A stretch of 64,000 nt of DNA from Dactylonectria macrodidyma (taxonomy: Eukaryota > Ascomycota > Sordariomycetes > Hypocreales > Nectriaceae), in NCBI GenBank assembly GCA_020744425.1, contig JAGMUV010000005.1, positions 4,216,001 through 4,280,000 on the forward strand, read 5' to 3'. The first letter of the stretch is position 1. Each line of letters begins with the position of its first letter. A program made the position numbers and the translations under genes. Of the stretch, positions 44,306 to 55,939 are shown piece by piece. The notes under the pieces are model-generated. The model saw nothing but the letters and a program-made list of their open reading frames with translations. It had not been told where the DNA came from and ran no database searches.

Positions 44306-45960
44306 TCACGCTTCTTGCTCTGGGATCGTCTCTCTGGCAGAATCTGCTGGAGGGCGCTCTGCTACTCTCATTCTTCCGAATCGTCTCGGCGGCGGCGCCT
44401 TGGGCGGCGTCTTCTTCGGGCCTCCGTTGACCGGCAACTTTGCCACTTGAGTAAATGGGATCCCATGGCGGTGTTTGGGCACTGCAGGTAGCGGCTTCTT
44501 GGCTCTGACGGCCATAGTTACCCCTCCTTCTGAGTTTTCCGTATCGTCGCCGCCCGGCGTCGCCTCTTCGGCGCGGCTGGGCGTTAACACACCGGGTTTC
44601 TCCTTCACGGCTGCGACATCTCCCACGCTGATACTACTCGAGCTCTCGGAGTGCGACAAGCTGATGCCCAGGAACTTGCGCGCCACCTCGGCCTCGCCCG
44701 CTCCGGGGCTGCCATGATCACCTTCTTCCACCCATTTTACCTTGGACACTCGCTCGACGAGGCGCAGCGTCGTCTCATCGGCAGGCGCAAAATGTGCATT
44801 CTGTGATCCTCGTAAGATGCTTAGCACCCGATGAATTTCATCTTGCTTATAGTATGGTGGCTGGCAGAGTTGCGTGTGTGCTAACAGCGGATATAGCACG
44901 CGGAGGTAGGTGTGTCGGAGAGACATCTTCTCGTCGGGGAGATCCATCAAATTGCGGATAATGACGTCTTGTAGTACCCTCAAGTCATTTGTGTAAAAAT
45001 ATTCGTATGTGGCTCTGTTGGTGAAGAGCAAGTACAGCAACTTGAGAATAAGAAGCTGGAGAGACGTCTCAGTCTCTCGGTTTAGCAATAATATAATGTT
45101 TTCGCCAAACGTCCGAAACGACGGCCCATGAAGACTGAGGCATTTGACAATTCTGTTTGTGAGGGGCGCGTTGGGAGACGACGGGTCACCGGCAGGTTCA
45201 GTTGATGCGAGCATGTACTGCTCGTTCAAGACGAGCTATTGACTAGGTTAGTATTAAAATGCATGCCTGCGGTGGGACGAGGCGCTTACCAAGACCCTGA
45301 TTGTTGGATAGTGGTATGGATCATGGACATCGTCGGATACCTCTTCGATGAGGCAGAACAGGTAAGAGACGAAAGCGTCGTCTACCAGTATCAAGTCATT
45401 CATTCGAAGTCGCTCTACACGGGACATCTCGTACATTAGATGCAGCAGATGGCGATGCAAGCGCGGGTCAACGTGCTGACGGCCATTGATCAGCTCTAGT
45501 AACCGGGGAAAGCAGGCCTCGTTAACCATGCGGGGAAATGTAGCGTCATCCTGGCAGCCATCGAGCAGCAGGAAGCAGGTAATGGCGTGCAGCGGCCCCG
45601 TCTCGTCTTCCTGCAGCAGGCTGTAGATGATCTGGGTGCGAATGTATTCCTTGTTAGCACAATAGAGGGCGCTGGCGAGGAGCATGTGTGCGCAGGCGGC
45701 AATTTCGTCCTGCGAGTCGGGGAAGTGATCGCGGAGCTGGGTGGCTAGGTCGAGCCAGGAGCGGAGGGCATCGTCGATGGTCTCGTGGCTGTCGCACTGG
45801 GCCGAGACGCATCGGTCGAGATCTGCCGGCCTGTCGCGTCAGTCCTCAGTCCTCACAGCCTTGCAGACTTTGCGCGACTGAATTGTCGCTGAGCCAACCC
45901 ACCAGCCCAGAGCCGCTCCTCGTCCTCGGGAGAGGGGGCAGCGTCGTGGTAATCCGCCAT
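44306..45960 (-). CDS. LDB17: Ldb17/SPIN90-family actin regulator, 506 aa
   Basis: The exons are 45960-45903, 45822-45290 and 45235-44306, with introns of 80 and 54 nt. The splices give ERLWADLDRC and [13 protein letters not shown]. The family (fungal Ldb17/Dip1, animal SPIN90) has an all-helical leucine-rich armadillo-like domain, here about residues 20-360. Known members activate Arp2/3 complex to make seed filaments at endocytic patches. Recognisable blocks are [32 protein letters not shown] helices and [20 protein letters not shown]. The last ~110 residues are Pro/Lys-rich ([25 protein letters not shown]), typical SH3-binding tails that recruit type I myosins or other patch proteins. An alternative first acceptor (GACAG|GCC) breaks the frame, so GGCAG|AT is chosen. 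Confidence 0.9.
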
Positions 45961-46770
45961 GGTGCTCGGTTCGCTGCGTGCGTGCGCGGCCACGATAGCA
46001 TCGGGTCCTGGCCGGCCTCGACGAAGGATCGCTCTAGAGGTGGTCGAGGAGATGACGAGCCGGCTGACAATTCTTGACAGAGGCAGAGGTCATCTCCAAC
46101 ATGGAGCGAGAGTTGGGGGAAGATGAAGAGATGGAGAGATGAAGAGATGAAGATGGAGAGTTGGAGAGTTGTACTGTGTGGGTTGCAAGTTGCTGGCAGA
46201 GTGAGTGATTGCTTGAGTGGCGGGGTCGAGACTGGCCGCCGACTCCCTTGTTGGAGCGGCCGCGCCGACCCCTCCCTTCAACCGGTTTGATGCACCAGTA
46301 CCACTTTCAACATCAATATCAACATCAACACGATGCATCATCATCACCGAATTATCAAAAAAAAGTCGACAGGCCACTGTGACGGTTAGCGAGCTGCAAC
46401 CAAGCGAAATTAGTTATAACCCTTCAACATAATCGCAATAAATCACAGTGCGGCTAACTGTTGGAGCTGCAAAATCCCATGCAATCAAGCCATGGGCCTA
46501 GGTCATCTATCATCATTCAATTATCCATTACCACTGCCGCCACGACAAGAACAAATCTGCCATCCAAGCAGTCGAATAAGTATACAAAGCCATGCCTCAA
46601 TCCTTGAGGAGTCTCTCTCATATTCTATCTCTGCATTCAACGCATGAGGGTATCGCGCCACCAACAACAAATTCCAGCCGTCTCTTGATGCGTAGTCCCA
46701 AACGCCTAACCAGTTTTCTTAGAAAGCCCAGCCCAATACGCCCGAAAAAGCTTCCAAGAAGAACTTCGCT
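45961..46770. other. Intergenic, LDB17 promoter
   Basis: This 810-bp stretch lies between LRO1's 3' end and LDB17's start, both minus-strand. A GATGAAGA/GGAGAG purine repeat (CT-rich on the coding strand) lies at about 46120-46175, about 160-215 bp upstream of LDB17. An ATCAAC short repeat lies near 46308-46332. Confidence 0.5.
46120..46175 (-). promoter_or_regulatory. CT-rich repeat tract upstream of LDB17
   Basis: The plus strand reads repeated GAGATGAAGA/GGAGAG units. On the coding strand this is a CT tract near the expected transcription start of LDB17. It is also a simple repeat. Confidence 0.4.
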
Positions 46771-48729
46771 CTAGGAAGCCTCCTCGCCGTCGTCGTAGAT
46801 CTTGACCTTGGCCGCGTATTCGTTGATGTTGCTGACTACGTAGTTCATGATTGTATCACCCTTGCCGGCCGCCACCCTCAAAAGCAGCTCATTTAGGTTG
46901 TGACGGCCGAGGATATCAACATGGTCGGCTGTTTTTGGTCCTCCACGTGGGTTGAACCTGTCGGGTTCATGAGGCATCTCTACAACCGTTACCTTGGAGC
47001 CTGCTGGATTGTAGCGTTTCATGTGCCAACCGCGATTGCACATGTAACCTGTGCTGATGAGATTCACCGTGCCGTCGCCCTCGCCCAGTATCACGCCATG
47101 GTCCACCTCCCCCCCCACGTAGCCTTGGTCAATGGTGATGTTGAGGTTCGTTAACGCGGGCTGGTCGGGCGAGCGATAGTAGTACGCTCGCTCAGTCGGC
47201 TTGCCAACTCCGTAAAAGCAGAATATTTTCAGGCTCGGTGCGAGGGGCAGCCTGGTTTCGAGAGGATTAATCCACTTTCTGGGGTCCTTCGCATTGGCTT
47301 CAACCTCGGCGGCAGTGTGCGCGATACCCCGAGAGTAGCTAGTCTTTAGCATGTCCTGATACCAGTCCTCGGTGGTGTTGAACAGATACTCCATCGATGT
47401 GTCGACGGAAAGATTGCGATCAGGAGTTGTCCAATTCTCACCGACCCTAAAGTTCAACAGAGACCCATAAGTAAAGTTCTGCCCCGGCAAGTCATCTGGC
47501 GCCCAATTCAAGTCACCCCAGACGGCGCTGCCTCCAATGGGAAGCATCGACGAGATTCCAGGCATAGCCCGGAATATCTCCGCTCTCTCCTCCTTGCCGA
47601 GAAACTTTTCGAGTCCGTAGATAGCAAAAGGGTTTAGCTGAGCAGTGTCACGCATCTCACCAGATAGAACGGCTGTCAAATCCTTGACCGCACCAAGCAT
47701 GCAGCCGCTAATGTTGATCCAAGAATCAATGTGTTGTTCCACCCAGTCTCGACCGCCTCGGCCACCTCGATCGGATTCTACCCATTGGAGGAAGTAATAA
47801 ACGACCTGACTCCCCATGCTGTGTGACGCCAATACCGCCTTCTTGTCCCCAGTAGAGACGCCAGTCTCGATATATGACTTGAGGCGGCTGAAATATTGGT
47901 CTCGCACCTCGAGGTTCGCATAAGACAGTCGCCAGTCATAGGCGGCGGTGTATGAGTTGGTAGGGTCATAGCCTATAGAAGCCAGGTTCTCAAAGATTTT
48001 GTTCCAAATCCAATATCCGGTCACGAAGAAATCGGTCGCATCGAAGCCCTGGGCTGCTCTCAACTTAACTAAAGGCGGATCTAGGCCAGTCCGCTTGTCA
48101 AGCATCACGTGCCTCTTCCAATTCTCCTTGTCCATGACCAATGCCCTCATCATGGTCCAGCTTCCCCAAAGCCGCTTTCTGAAGTACGCTCGCGAGATGT
48201 TTGCGGTTCCCCACGATTCGAGGCCGGTCGAGATGACGCCGGGGACCATGATAATGGGGTGGTGTGCTTCGAGGCCTTCGGCGCGAGCCTTGATCCCGAT
48301 GGAAAACGACTCCTGGGAGTCGGACATTTCTCGCTCGCCCTGGATCAACTCGCGCATATCCTTCACTAGACCAGCGGGCAAGACATCCAGAAGGCTTTCC
48401 ACGGAGAGGTCGGAGAACTCGGGGAGGCCAATCAAGTCGTTGCTCGAGGCGAAGAAGCCGGCAGCAATCAAGCCGAAGAGGATGCCGAGCAAGAAGATGA
48501 AGGTATTGCGGCGTTTCCGGGTCTTGTGAGAATGCTCGACAATGTGGACGTGGGTGGCACCCTTGGTAGCTGCGCTATTGTCGATATCTTCGATTTCGTC
48601 GGCTCCTATATCCACGTCCACATCCATGTCTCCATCGACGTCAACGTCGACGGACTTGGTCTCGGGAACATTTTCGTCGTCGGTGTTTTTGGTCTCGGGA
48701 ACCTTGCGGCGTCGAATCGTGGCCGACAT
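46771..48729 (-). CDS. LRO1: Phospholipid:diacylglycerol acyltransferase Lro1, 652 aa
   Basis: Single exon. Lro1/PDAT moves an acyl group from a phospholipid's sn-2 position to diacylglycerol, giving triacylglycerol without acyl-CoA; it is an ER membrane enzyme of the LCAT family. The N-terminus is acidic with Asp-Val repeats (residues 26-50). One membrane helix at ~75-95 (NTFIFLLGILFGLIAAGFFA) follows the KTRKRR stop. The luminal catalytic domain begins near HHPIIMVPGVISTGLESWG. The active-site triad is visible: S304 in SHSMGS, D552 in GEGDGTVNL and H603 in DHVDILGRHN. The S-D and D-H spacings (248 and 51) match the yeast enzyme closely. The frame is open for ~120 codons upstream but has no ATG, so 48729 is the start. 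Confidence 0.95.
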   Translation of the reverse strand: MSATIRRRKVPETKNTDDENVPETKSVDVDVDGDMDVDVDIGADEIEDIDNSAATKGATHVHIVEHSHKTRKRRNTFIFLLGILFGLIAAGFFASSNDLIGLPEFSDLSVESLLDVLPAGLVKDMRELIQGEREMSDSQESFSIGIKARAEGLEAHHPIIMVPGVISTGLESWGTANISRAYFRKRLWGSWTMMRALVMDKENWKRHVMLDKRTGLDPPLVKLRAAQGFDATDFFVTGYWIWNKIFENLASIGYDPTNSYTAAYDWRLSYANLEVRDQYFSRLKSYIETGVSTGDKKAVLASHSMGSQVVYYFLQWVESDRGGRGGRDWVEQHIDSWINISGCMLGAVKDLTAVLSGEMRDTAQLNPFAIYGLEKFLGKEERAEIFRAMPGISSMLPIGGSAVWGDLNWAPDDLPGQNFTYGSLLNFRVGENWTTPDRNLSVDTSMEYLFNTTEDWYQDMLKTSYSRGIAHTAAEVEANAKDPRKWINPLETRLPLAPSLKIFCFYGVGKPTERAYYYRSPDQPALTNLNITIDQGYVGGEVDHGVILGEGDGTVNLISTGYMCNRGWHMKRYNPAGSKVTVVEMPHEPDRFNPRGGPKTADHVDILGRHNLNELLLRVAAGKGDTIMNYVVSNINEYAAKVKIYDDGEEAS

Positions 48730-50310
48730 GGTGCAATGTTTTAGTAGCGAGCCTCTCGGGGCGCGCTCTAAGCCTTTAGGGGGGGCGATTAAGGAGGAAC
48801 GAAAGGCGGAATAGGAATGTAGGAGAGAATTAAGATGCGAAGAAGTTGGCCCGATCAAAAAGAAACCAACGGCGTTGCAGTAACGAGGCAGCCGGGACCA
48901 CCTATGACGACGATGCGCAACAGAAAAAACGGGTCCCGCAACGACCGGCCTCGCCGGATCTGCGGCAGATACCGACCTGGAGTACTTAAATGCGAATGTT
49001 TGGGTGCCTCGCAGCGACTCTTCGGAGTTTCGGCTGCACAGGCTAGGCCGCAGTCTACAGCAAGTCCTGGTTGAGATGTCGGAGCTTTGCAAGACCCGAA
49101 GGCGCCGACACCAACAGGCGTGGCATGGGAACAGGATTCGCCAAGCCAGTCCGCAATCTCATAAATGACTACCTAACTAATTACCTAGGCAGGTACCTCA
49201 TTATGGACGGGCTAGCACGTGTCTTTTTAATTTTGTTTCATTCCATTTTAATACATTTTGGCTTGGAGACATGCCGGCCGTTCCTGATAGGCAAGGCACA
49301 CTGACGTCAGTCGCCCACGCTTCAACCGGAACTGGCTCGTGCAGCAGAGCATGCTGATCAGTGAAGCTTGGCTGTGGATGCCACGGTTCTGGCGTCCAGG
49401 GATCCCGTCAATGCCGGTCGCTAGGCAGCTAGGCATTCAAGCTGTCTAACAAACCATCACATGTTCCAGCATGCTGCATTGGCTGGCAGGTTGGGATACA
49501 ACCCTGAACTACAAGTCGAGGCCTGGGCCGCCCGCTGGACGGCAACCCTAAGTCGAGCCTGCAGCCCTAGGCAGCCCTGAGTCAACCAACTCCAAGGCGC
49601 TATCAATTCATTGGCTCTAGTAGCTATAGTGGGCTCGAGGTGTGTGCCCCCACCACACTTCTGCACACGCCGCAATCGCTGCAAATAACCCCGCGTTACC
49701 CGCCTATGTGCCACTCCCACAGGCGACTGGCTAGGGACCTTCACTGGCCATTGAGCGTATCTCTATGCCCTGCGTGTCGCCTTGACTCGAGCTGCCGGTT
49801 CCAGGTTGCTGCGATTCGACTCGTCCGGTCCGGCGACAAGTCCGTCCCTCCTTCTTCTATCTACCTAAGGTATCCCACTAATTAGGGCCTTAGGCTACTG
49901 GCAACGTGCATACAGAATCGCCACCACATCAGTCATAACAGTTACCAACCCTTGGTGACTCCTCATCAACCACATCTCCAGCTCAGCGCATCTCTGTATA
50001 AGAGTTATTCTCTCTTTGATCTTGGTTCTAACTTCACACTGACTAGTTCTCCTCACTATCATCGACTCCGCAACTTACTTTGCCCCCCTGCCCCCTCCAA
50101 CTCCGCACATTGTGCTCGCTTGACTGTCTCACCACTTTTCTGTCTCACCACCAAGCGCAAACGCAAACGGAGCTCTGAGATCCACTTGTGCCCCATCCGA
50201 GCCATCCTCAAAAAGAAACAACTCCTCCATCCAAAGGCTCTCACCCTTGCTATAAAATCTTCTCAAACGCCAAACGCCAACCTTTAAACTCTGGAAACAT
50301 CCAACTTGCC
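48730..50310. other. Divergent promoter region, LRO1 and NatC subunit
   Basis: This 1.6-kb stretch lies between divergent genes. An AGGTA/TACCT cluster lies at 49168-49199 and TACCTAAGGTA at 49862-49872. A pyrimidine-rich stretch precedes the right-hand gene. No coding frame is supported. Confidence 0.5.
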
Positions 50311-50933
50311 ATGGACATTGTCAAAAGCAACGACCTCCCTGGTGACCTGCGCTACGTCCAATATGAGCACGCCCTCGAGGCTGAGTACCTCCCGGCCATT
50401 CGCACCCTCATAGCCAAGGATTTGAGCGAGCCATATAGCATCTACGTCTACCGCTATTTTCTGTGCCAATGGGCTCATCTCTGCTTCATGGTTCGTTCCC
50501 ACTGGCTCCGGAATCTCAATTTTGTATCGTGCCTCTAGCTCACATCCCTCAGGCCCTGAACCCAGCAGACTCGTCCCTCATTGGCGTCATTATCTGCAAG
50601 CTGGAAGTGCATGCATCGCACTCCAATCCCACACGCCGGGGCTACATAGCCATGCTGGCCGTTGAGTCCTCTTTCCGCGGACATGGCATTGCTACCGCTC
50701 TGGTCAAGAAGGCTCTCGACGCCATGACGAAACGCAATGCTGACGAGATCGTCCTCGAAACAGAGGAGACCAACACCCCCGCTATGCGCCTATATGAGCG
50801 TCTTGGCTTCATCCGGTCTAAGAAGCTACACCGTTATTACCTCAACGGAAACAGCGCTTACCGATTGGTTTTGCCTCTCAAGGTTGTTGACCTTGACGCT
50901 GACGCGAACTCTTTCGACATGCAGATGGTTTAG
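50311..50933 (+). CDS. MAK3: NatC N-terminal acetyltransferase catalytic subunit (Mak3/Naa30), 186 aa
   Basis: The exons are 50311-50490 and 50553-50933, with a 62-nt intron whose donor is GTTCGT. NatC acetylates the N-terminal Met of nascent proteins starting Met plus a bulky hydrophobic residue, on the ribosome, with partners Mak10 and Mak31. The GNAT fold is clear. DLSEPYSIYVYRYFLCQW is the family's substrate-side helix pair. RRGYIAMLAVESSFRGHGIATAL is the beta4 strand plus the acetyl-CoA pyrophosphate loop (R-x-x-G-x-A type, here RGHGIA). NTPAMRLYERLGFIRSKKLHRYYLNGNSAYRL is the C-terminal GNAT signature. The length fits the family. The two blocks only join through the intron, which supports the model. 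Confidence 0.94.
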
Positions 50934-51684
50934 TGTCCGGCGTGGATGCATTCTTCTTTTACCACAGGGGGTTTTGGCCTTGGCGAACTTTGTTTCTTTT
51001 ATGGATCTGTATTTATGGGTTTCACGACTGGTATCACGAAATGATGAGCGTGGAGCAATTTATGAATGACGGTTTGGCTTCAGAACGCCGGCTTGGGAAC
51101 GCCTATCTTGTTAGTGTCGGCGTTAGATTTGGAGTTGGGCTATGTATTATATGTTGTAGTTGGTTTATCGTTTTGCTCGTGTTTTCTTTGCAAGGTACCT
51201 TTCGCGGCTGGCGTTGCCAAGCAGGTGGTGTCACTTTCGTATGCTGCCGTCCGCTTTCGCGAAGGCGGTTTGGAAGACAAGAGCCATGAAGCTAACATTG
51301 GCTTGTAGATGAACGGCTGGAGTACGCCTACGAACCACAGCGTGATGTTCTATGTACCGGCACACATAATTCTCAGATCGCAATTGTCCAGTGAAGTGTA
51401 TCCTCGAATGATCTATACTTATGAGCGGTACAGTAACCCTGGATAGTAATCCATACGAACATACCACTTTTGCCCAGGAGCTGTCTCAGGAATAAGCCAA
51501 ACTCTGACAACATTGTGGCTGACACGAATTTCATAAAGGTCGTAGATTCTCTGGCTCATGTACTATCTGCTCAAATCACACCATCTATCCACTATGGTGC
51601 CCTTCGCAACTCAAACAATGTACCATCTAATTCGACTTGCTCCTTATTTGCAAGGATGTCCAATTTCGCATCTCGAATTCGCTT
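50934..51684. other. Convergent intergenic gap
   Basis: This 751-bp stretch lies between the 3' ends of the NatC gene (plus) and the DUF1917 gene (minus). It probably holds both 3' UTRs. Open frames here have no recognisable domain. Confidence 0.5.
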
Positions 51685-52747
51685 TTAGAAGATGCCAATG
51701 GAATTATAAATGGACGCTTTTAAACCCCAGGAATTGCCAGAAGCTATGCCGAGATATGTAAACACATCTGCAGCTGTTAGTTCCATCCACTTGCTCTATG
51801 GCACTCACCTCGTGACACTTGCTCACTTACCTGGCTTGTAATAGATCGGCCGTCCACGGGATTCGACCAGCTTGAGCTCTCGAAGTTTCTGCAAGACCCG
51901 CCCTACGTCCGCTTTATCCTTGAAGTCGCTGGTGTACACGCAAATGAGGCGGTCCTTGCGCGAATCCTCAAGAGGTGTCCTTGGTAACACTTTTGCGGCG
52001 ATGCCAAGTTCATTGTTGGCCGTGGCTTTGGCTATAATCTCCCAGACGTCGTTGACCTCGGCGGGAGGACAGAAAAGCATCCACTATCAGAGTAAGCATT
52101 GACCTGGTTTCATCTAATACGTTGTCGTACCTTGCCGGCTCGGACTTTTGCTGCGTGTGCCAGATTCAATATATCCTCGACAGCTCTTTTCCGTTCTTTG
52201 CTGATCTCTCGATCCTGCGTTGACTCGGTTCGTGGCGCCTTTCTCATACCCTCCGTGAAGCTGGTGACGAGCGCAAGACGCTCCATTCCACCTTCGATGA
52301 CAAGGCTTGTCCTGCCGCCTTCTTCTTCCGGTGCCTCGTCCTCGTTACCCTTGCTGGCCTGGTTCTCTGCCAATGCCTTCTTTACCCGCGAAATGAAGGG
52401 GTTGCATATATAGATCCAAGGCGTGCTCACAGTCTGGTCTGTGGTTCTAGGAGGGAGGCGCTCGAGGAAAGCATCCACCGTCTCAGTGAGCTGCCAGGCG
52501 TAGGAAATTCCGGCGTAGGGGTTATGGAGATGTGACATGTCGACGACGACGCTTGAATGTGGGAGCGGTCGGGCTGGAGTCTCTCGGTACTTGAGCAACC
52601 AAGCTTCTGCATCAAAATCGTCGACACGGTGATGGAGTCCGAGGACAGTCTCATCGTCACCTATGTGGTGGTTAGCTTGCCGTTCCTGGGCTCTTCTGAG
52701 GGTCGAAGGGTGGCACCATAGAAATCAGAGTCATCTGAGAGCTCCAT
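51685..52747 (-). CDS. DUF1917 (Bles03-like) protein, 298 aa
   Basis: The exons are 52747-52717, 52660-52131, 52083-51831 and 51767-51685, with introns of 56, 47 and 63 nt. The first (31 nt) and last (83 nt) exons are too small to stand out alone, but they restore family sequence at both ends: MELSDDSDFYGDDETVL and IYYKPDVFTYLGIASGNSWG. The DUF1917 family includes human C11orf68/Bles03, which has an eIF4E-like fold and unknown biochemical role. Recognised blocks are TPWIYICNPF, GKWMLFCPPAEVNDVWEII, DRLICVYTSDFKDKADVGRVL, and the terminal YTYL-like and SGN(x)WG motif. A ~70-residue acidic/Lys-rich insert (NEDEAPEEEGG onward) separates the halves. Function is unknown; cytosolic RNA or cap-like ligand binding is conceivable from the fold only. 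Confidence 0.87.
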
Positions 52748-53425
52748 CCTTGCTAACGAGAGTCGGCGTGATTTGAAACTGCCTATCTGGGCCAAGGACA
52801 AGTTCAAGTTGGCGATGATACTGAACTCTGGTATACTGAAGCTGCTTCGCAGAGGTCGAGGCCTGTCAGATGGGCATTGATAGCCAGTCTTCTGCGATAG
52901 TTCCGGCGACCTCTCTCAAGTTGAAGTTGATTAAGTCTCGCTTAGGCCTATGTCACGTTTTGGGAGATCCAAGGCTCCGACAATGCCGTCAAGGACGACG
53001 ACACTAGGGGGAAAAAGAAGCAAGTTCAGCGCTTCCATGTGCAGGGGGCGTATCTCGCTTGGTCGGGCAGGACGGTCACGACACTCTGGAAAAGAGAAAG
53101 GAACAAATTAAAGCTTACGTCGGAAAAAATGATCTCTTGACAGCTTGCTTCAGAATACGGCCTTGTCTTCGCCCCCCAGACGCCTTGGGTCGCGTCTTCT
53201 TTGACGCGGCCAGGGTCGTTTTGCTCTATTCCGACCCCGGCAGACGGCAAGCCACCCGTTTGCCCCGCCGCACGCACTACCGCCGTCGCCTGTCAAAGTG
53301 CCGCTATGATGAAGTACATAGTTGGTGGCCCAACCAAAAAATTCATCCCAAAAATCGGCATACACTCAGTACGTTCGGCAGTGTATCAGAAAGTCCCCGG
53401 GCGTTGACGAAACACCCGAGAAAAC
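52748..53425. other. Divergent promoter region
   Basis: This 678-bp stretch lies between the DUF1917 gene (minus) and DPH7 (plus), so it carries both promoters. No distinct element is recognised. Short frames here are not supported. Confidence 0.5.
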
Positions 53426-54739
53426 ATGGCTTCGCCAAACATCGTTTCGTCCAAGGTCTCGCTCATTCTGGACCTTCCGCCTAGCTGTATTCAGTTCTGT
53501 CCAGCCCATCCCGAGCTGTTTGTCGTGGGAACGTACAATTTGCAACGGGGCGAGACCGAAACGGAGGGGCAAACAGATGCCGGTGACGGAGATGAAGAAG
53601 ATGACGCAGACTGTAGCTCAGCTCCAAAGACGCCTCAGAACCGTGACGGAAGTCTGGTAGTCTTTAAGGTCGTGGGGACCAAGTTGTAAGTTTTCCATTG
53701 CCTCCTCAAATATAGTCTTGGAGCAGATTGCTCATCGTTGTGCCAACTACACAGAACCCTGGTGCAAACAGTTTCACAACCATCTGCCATTTTGGATCTC
53801 CGGTTCCATCCAGCCCCGGGCAAAAACGACATCCTCGCCGTAGTATCAAGTACTGGGACGCTCGCCATATTCAAACTGGATCCGAATGAGGACTCCACAT
53901 CCCCGTTGAAGCACATCGCGACTAGCAGATGCGACGACATCGATGAGGATGTTTTGTTCTTGCAATGCAACTGGTATCCAGCGGACGAAAATGTGATTGG
54001 AGTCACAACCTCGACAGGAGCGGCGAGGTTGTTGCGTCTGGATGATAAATATCAGATCACGAACCCGTCGATCGATCTGGACGTTGCGAATTCACTGGAA
54101 GCCTGGTGCATCAACTTTTCTCCCGTGTCACCGATTACTAACGATCACAACTCTCGAGTGACAGCATATTGTGGCGGAGACGACTCAATGTTTCGCTACC
54201 AGTCCATTATCTTGCGTAGCGACGGCGAGGAGCCACCGTGTGAGAACCCGTATTCGCCCATTACGATCAAGCGCACACACACAGCTGGTGTCACCGCAAT
54301 CCTGCCCCTCTCGCTCTTTCTAAAGGAAAAAGGAAGGGTCGTCGTGACGGGAAGCTATGACGATCACTTACGTGTCTTTATCATCCACGATCTACACTAC
54401 ACATACGGGCTCCGGCAAGTCGAGCTTGTGCTTGAGGAAAACCTCGGAGGCGGGGTGTGGCGGTTGGACCTGGTCAATATCAGCGACCGGGACGGACATC
54501 TCAGGATACGGATATTGGCGTCCTGTATGCATGCCGGAGCCCGTTTGGTCGATGTGGAGGTCCACGACGAACAGATATGGGCGTGTAATGTCTTGGCGCA
54601 ATTTGAGGAGCACAAGAGCATGAATTATGGGAGCGACTTCGTCCGAGGAGGGCAGGGGGACGGATTGTGGTGTGTTTCGACTAGCTTTTACGACAAGTTG
54701 CTCTGCGTCTGGGAGTATGAGCCTGTGACACAAGGATAA
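53426..54739 (+). CDS. DPH7: Diphthine methylesterase Dph7 (WD40), 414 aa
   Basis: The exons are 53426-53685 and 53755-54739; the donor TT|GTAAGT splits a Leu codon. Dph7 removes the methyl ester from methylated diphthine on translation elongation factor 2, letting Dph6 finish diphthamide by amidation. The protein is a WD40 propeller. Visible blades include PSCIQFCPAHPELFVVGTY, PSAILDLRFHPAPGKNDILAVV, RTHTAGVTAILPL with VVVTGSYDDHLRVFIIHD, and GGGVWRLDLVN. The family signature CMHAGARLVDVEV ... FEEHKSMNYGSDF and the last blade TSFYDKLLCVWEYE are complete. An acidic, Thr/Gly-rich loop (residues ~42-70) interrupts the first blade, as in other fungal copies. Assignment is secure. Confidence 0.94.
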
Positions 54740-54860
54740 AGGATGCTCGAGGAGGTTGGGATACGAAATGAGGGGGCTAAGGGTTCTAGAAATCCAAAAT
54801 TAGTCGAGGTTGAGGAAAGCTGAAGCCTCCGTCCCTTTGTTTGCCCGTTGTTATCTCTGG

Positions 54861-54892
54861 TGGCTGATTGCTTGGCTGATTGCTTGGCTGAT
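54861..54892. repeat. 12-bp tandem repeat TGGCTGATTGCT
   Basis: Two perfect units and a partial third lie about 120 bp after the DPH7 stop codon, probably in its 3' UTR or downstream flank. Confidence 0.75.
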
Positions 54893-55190
54893 GAGTGGCT
54901 TATTCGCTATGCCCGTGAGTGGCTCGTTCGCTGTGAACAGGCTTATTATCAAGAAGCACCAGCTCGGTCTCGTGATAAACAAGGCTGCGTTGGTTTTGTC
55001 CATGGGTGCCACGTTCATGTTTGACGTCGGCGACTGTCTGTTGGTTGAGTTGACTCATCCGGGCTATTTTCTTGGCGATCCCAACCGTTTGAAGCGTCGT
55101 CAGAACCAATCGATCGGAGCTTTTTCAGCTGAAGCTCGTTTTGGACCCCTTAGGACCCCCCAAGGCGCGGGGTTTGACAGTGCTACTCGC

Positions 55191-55236
55191 CCACTGAAGC
55201 CCACTGAAGCCTATTGACGCCTACTGACGCCTACTG
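55191..55236. repeat. 10-bp tandem repeat, about 4.5 units
   Basis: Units read CCACTGAAGC, CCACTGAAGC, CTATTGACGC, CTACTGACGC, CTACTGG. The period equals about one turn of DNA. It lies about 0.7 kb before the exportin start codon. Confidence 0.8.
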
Positions 55237-55939
55237 GATATTAACACACCTAAGACTGCTGATCGGCTGATCGGGCCATTGATCAAATCCCCTCCTCCCC
55301 CACTGGGGCTCAGCCTTGCAGCAGCCCCATCCACTGAACCCATTCCAAGACACTGGCTACAGGCCCCCCGGTCCCCTAGCCCCGTCCCTGTGCCACAAGT
55401 ACCACAGCGCGCCGGGGCCACCCCGCGACGAAGCGCCCCAGGCGTCTTCAGGTGCCCGCTTTGGCTCTGCATTGAGGCGACCCGACCTAATTTTTGCCCA
55501 GCAGCAGGCAGTCCAGCCCAAAACACCTACTCTGCATGCATCCAGCGCCGTGAACGCATCTCGTCAGCTTCCCTTCGCCAATTCTTCTACCGCATTCTCT
55601 CGCCGCACCGCGCAAGCTTTACTCGCGGCTATCACTACCCCGAGAACTGTGCTGAAGCTGCCTTCTTACTTCTTACTTTTCTTGCTATTCTCTACCTCAT
55701 CCGTCTCGGGATTTCGCCCGCTCCCAATCTCGAACTTCCAGCTGCCCTTGCTGGTCTTTCCTTACCTCGAGACAAGCAACTCCACCGATCGCACCTCTGC
55801 ATGGTTTTGGTAGCCGTCCTCGCCGTGTAAATTCGCCTCGAGGGCTTGCGTTGGAACGAGACCATCCTCGCTTCGCGCGTCGCTGCCGCTCTTTTTTATC
55901 CTCGCAAAGCATCTCTCAACCTCAACACGAGCCATCACC

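Larger units (their letters stand above)
54740..55939. other. Intergenic and leader of the exportin gene
   Basis: This 1.2-kb stretch lies between two plus-strand genes. It contains a 12-bp repeat at 54861-54892, a 10-bp repeat at 55191-55236 and a pyrimidine-rich leader at about 55560-55720. Frames such as 55279-55830 overlap this leader and have no recognisable domain. Confidence 0.5.

Noticed and set aside
48730..49092. N-terminal extension of LRO1 by about 121 open codons
   Set aside because: The upstream frame has no ATG, only a TTG, and the extension resembles no Lro1 N-terminus. The acidic start at 48729 plus the membrane helix fits the family.
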